The notes under the pieces were generated by a model. The model searched no databases, was not told where the DNA came from, and saw only the letters and a program-made list of their open reading frames with translations. Made by a program: the position numbers and the translations under genes. A stretch of 23,259 nucleotides of DNA from Paramacrobiotus richtersi (taxonomy: Eukaryota > Tardigrada > Eutardigrada > Parachela > Macrobiotidae): positions 1 through 23,259 of the forward strand of contig JAQGAU010000847.1 of the NCBI GenBank assembly GCA_034698045.1, in the 5' to 3' direction. Every line of letters starts with the position of its first letter. Position 1 is the stretch's first letter. Shown piece by piece: positions 20,613 to 23,259 of this stretch.

Positions 20613-21022
20613 GCGATCTACGAAAGACAGCGAACCATATTGTTTCTGATCTTTGAGCCATCGATTATGTTGTAGTTGAGATACGCGCTGTCAGACCGAT
20701 TAAGATTTCGGAACATTTAATTCTCATTTAGAAACTGACCAAAGACATACTCCAAAATAATCCGAAAAGTAAACTAAAAGGACGACAATAAACCGACCAT
20801 ATGTACCCAATCCATTTGATCCAATTTACCAGAAATAACACAGTTAACCGTAAAACGCAAATTAAAAGAGATTTGTAACTCGACAGTCACAACATTTAGT
20901 AACACAGGTTGAGGTAAACCAAAAGCTAGCCGAAAATTCTAAAAAATAAAGTATGATTTCAGGAGAGACATGTCTAAAGGCTAGTAACACTTGTTCGACA
21001 AGTCTTCAGTCTACGCAGAAGA

Positions 21023-23259
21023 TTACAACGTCAGCTTGACGACAAACGTCTCATAAGAAGCAGCCTTGAGCAGACTATGCGCCGTGAACTTGCTCAGCTT
21101 TCCCCAGTCCAGTGTGGCCAAATCATCGGCAGTCCAAAAGACCCCGCGGCACCGGTTGTTGTCGCGGGGATCACAACCTTGACGCTCATTCAGAATCTGC
21201 AAATACCGAATTCCTGAATGACTAAACCATCGTTCGATGTATTCTAGTAAGCCCAAGAGCGAGAAGCTGAAATTCAGAAAAACGCAAGCTTTCTAATTTC
21301 TTAAGGAGCTTCAGCACCATCTTGAACATACCGGAACAACACGGATTATGCCAGATATATGCAATCACAAGATTCAAATACCCCATCCATATCTATCCAT
21401 TATCTGTTCACCAAGTGATTTACCAAGAAGAAAAACGCCAATCGGCGATCCTACTAGTTATTGCTTACCTGCACCAGCTCCAGATTCAAGCCCGTACCCG
21501 CGCCATCCGCGAGATATTCCAGGAAACACCTCCGATCCGCGTCCGTCACAGCCGGCAGACCACTGTCCAGTTTAGCCCACAAATCTTCAGCACACAGCTT
21601 CCCAACAATTCGTCCCCGGGGAATCTCAATAACTAACCGTTCGTCGATTTTTCCCATCAACGCCACCGTTACATCCTTCAATAGCAGTGTACGGCACACC
21701 CGAGCCAACGCGTTCAGTTCATCGCAAATATCCTGCATGGCACGAGAGAAATGAACCGAATGGTCAAAGCCGTCGTGGAACGTCCACATCCGCCGCGAAG
21801 AGATACTGGCCAAAACCATCACATCCAAAGTAGAAAATTCCTTCTCTTTCATAACACACCGGAACAACTGCCCGCCGCATCCCATGTGGGAAACATAATC
21901 GCGGTTCGCCCTCTGGTTATATGACTCGTATTCTGAGCTGTTATTGATGACGATCTTCGTGTTCTTCTTCCAGGATTTTAAGAGGCAGACTGGGTTCGCG
22001 ACCACCCCAGACTTTTTCGGCAAATTTAGCATCCGCATCACGTCACCTGAGGTGAGAATGCAGTACCAGTGGGGGCACACTCGCCGGCACTTTGCTTGCT
22101 CTACACTGTCCAAGTACTGGAAAGTGTCCGCCAAAATCTGACTGGGAAGAACGCCCAGCGGTGACACTTCAGGATCTGACTGGGAATCACACGATACTTT
22201 TTGCTGCTGCACAGATCGACTCGTGGCGGGCGGCGCTTCCAACAGACGTCGCAGTGTATCCCCCTAAAATGCGCAAGTGGTACTCTTTGTGTGCACCTGC
22301 GTCCACGTTCTGCCTGTCAGGCTTGGAAGCCGAAAGGACTAACACTTTGCTATTATGTTCCTGTGGGATAACTAATCGTCCGCTTTTATACATTTCCTAC
22401 GTGCTGTTTTACCACCTACTTTCAGTACACTCTTCTCCAGTTCATTGTACATAGTTGAACAAAAAAAGTTCAGCAAACCAACGAGAATAAAAAACAAAAT
22501 GAATTCTTCCAAGAATGGAACGCCGGAAAAGATAAAAATTATTAGGGGGTTAAGAATAAAATACGATATTCATACCAAGTACACATAACGCACCTTCAGT
22601 ATGGGACAGCTCTCACGATAATACCGATCGAATTTGCGACGATACCGCTCAGTCTTTTTCACAACATGGAGAAAATTTCCGTCAACATGCGTTGCAAACA
22701 TCCAGTTTGCCAAGCAATTCTTGTAGAAGTTGTCGACCAATGACTGCCCGATAGCGTCCGATTTGTACGGTCCCGGGGATGGAGAACCAGGGGAGAACCC
22801 ACTCGGTAGTTCCACTTCTTCCTTGGCGAAATGACTTTTTTCCACTAATGATCGCTGCAGTGCGTCCTCTTCTCGGGGATCCCGAATGCGCCCAGCCATA
22901 TGCAACTCATCACCATGAAGTATCACTGTTTTGATCAGACAAATCCTTCCCGTGGAGCCGTAATAAAACTGTGGATCAAGAAGCGTGGCAGGGTACCATT
23001 TGGCTGGCTCGTCCGGATTCAGCCGCATCAAAGCTTCTACGGGCAGCTGTAGATCTCCTCCCGATTGCCCTACTATATTGTTGTCCGTAAATGTCCAAGC
23101 TGTGTGGTAAATGCGCCCGAACGGAACAAACTGGGGATCAACGGCGGGCTTGCAGCCGAAATCGATCAACAGTCCTTCGTCTGTGCAGTCGATAACTCGG
23201 CCATAATGGAAACTGCCGTCGTCCTGACGAACGTCTACACTGTTCCAGCGATAATCTTT
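21023..23259 (-). CDS. gene G, 5'-partial: FMRP-like N-terminal domain fused to F-box
   Basis: Exons are 22594 to beyond 23259 (222 codons seen), 21469-22263 (265 codons) and 21023-21196 (57 codons plus TAA), with introns of 330 and 272 bases and phase 0 throughout. The window ends inside the conserved start, at the Lys codon of SKDYRW, so only about five codons are missing and the full product would be about 549 residues. Donors are AAG|GTGCGT and CAG|GTAAGC; acceptors are TTTTAG|GGGGAT and TTTGCAG|ATTCTG. Exon 1 has both Agenet-like repeats (VPFGRIYH; VEALMRLNPDEPAKWYPATLL) and the KH0-like part (EVELPSGFSPG, GNFLHVVKKTERYRRKF). The F-box is canonical (LGVLPSQILADTFQYLDS, RRVCPHW). It lacks the internal PPxMGR methionine seen in B, D, E and F. 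I saw no lesions. Confidence 0.83.

Larger units (their letters stand above)
19849..21022. other. spacer between genes F and G
   Basis: It holds the type I 5' flank of gene F (to about 20000), a block homologous to the spacer beyond gene D (from 20178), a candidate small plus-strand gene (20322-20612), a 28-base element shared by three spacers (20639-20666) and the 3' flank of gene G (from about 20700). That flank has a minus-strand ATTAAA at 20716-20721, 302 bases past the gene G stop. Confidence 0.5.
1..23259 (-). repeat. tandem array of seven paralogous three-exon FMRP-like/F-box genes
   Basis: Seven units in the same orientation cover the window. Start codons on the minus strand lie at 1692, 5474, 9504, 12737, 16681 and 19848, with a seventh just beyond 23259. 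Spacing between starts is 3782, 4030, 3233, 3944, 3167 and about 3430 bases. Every unit repeats the same order of an FMRP-like exon, an F-box exon and a 57-codon terminal exon. Every exon 1/exon 2 boundary except those of A and E, and every complete exon 2/exon 3 boundary, keeps phase 0. Spacers are also partly homologous, so the duplicated unit includes flanking DNA. Both ends run off the window, so the array is larger than seven genes. Confidence 0.95.

Noticed and set aside
1-23259. tRNA, rRNA, CRISPR array, intact transposon
   Set aside because: I saw no tRNA-like box A/B pair with cloverleaf arms, no regularly spaced short repeats, no transposase and no terminal inverted repeats in a by-eye reading. 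A covariance-model scan was not possible.

Overview
The window reads as nuclear DNA of an invertebrate animal. It has spliced genes with GT..AG introns, long AT-leaning spacers, and no bacterial operon or ribosome-binding-site structure. My best guess is a tardigrade of the Hypsibius type. The F-box segment and the short C-terminal exon resemble large F-box multigene families I recall from tardigrades, and the base composition fits. This is recognition from memory, not a search result.

The whole window is one head-to-tail array of seven related genes, all on the minus strand and spaced about 3.2 to 4.0 kb apart. From left to right I call them A (1-1692, downstream end cut off by the window), B (3184-5474), C (7023-9504), D (10356-12737), E (14528-16681), F (17668-19848) and G (21023-23259, first five codons cut off). 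Each gene has three coding exons joined by two phase-0 introns. Exon 1 (about 225 codons) encodes two Tudor/Agenet-like repeats and a KH0-like segment, in the same order and with the same key positions as the N-terminal domain of the Fragile X proteins (FMR1/FXR). Exon 2 (about 265 codons) encodes a short leader, a clear F-box and about 180 residues of unrecognised sequence. Exon 3 (57 codons plus stop) encodes a nearly invariant tail. The predicted products are about 510 to 555 residues long and would be substrate adaptors of SCF-type ubiquitin ligases with an FMRP-like reader at the N-terminus.

The copies differ in informative ways. E is a pseudogene, at least in exon 1, with a stop and a frameshift. 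F lacks about 34 codons just after the F-box. A is the most divergent: it has long Ser/Pro/Gln-rich linkers, a short first intron and a reading-frame problem at the end of exon 1.

Upstream DNA falls into two classes. B and E share one 5' flank. A, C, D and F share another that carries GTGCAC motifs, and G's flank lies outside the window. Spacers are also repeated between units and do not follow the same pairing as the exons, so the array looks like a mosaic of duplication and gene conversion. Three spacers carry traces of a small plus-strand gene with a hydrophobic N-terminus. One spacer contains an AT-rich island of foreign appearance at about 13021-13320. I found no tRNA, rRNA, CRISPR array or intact transposon.
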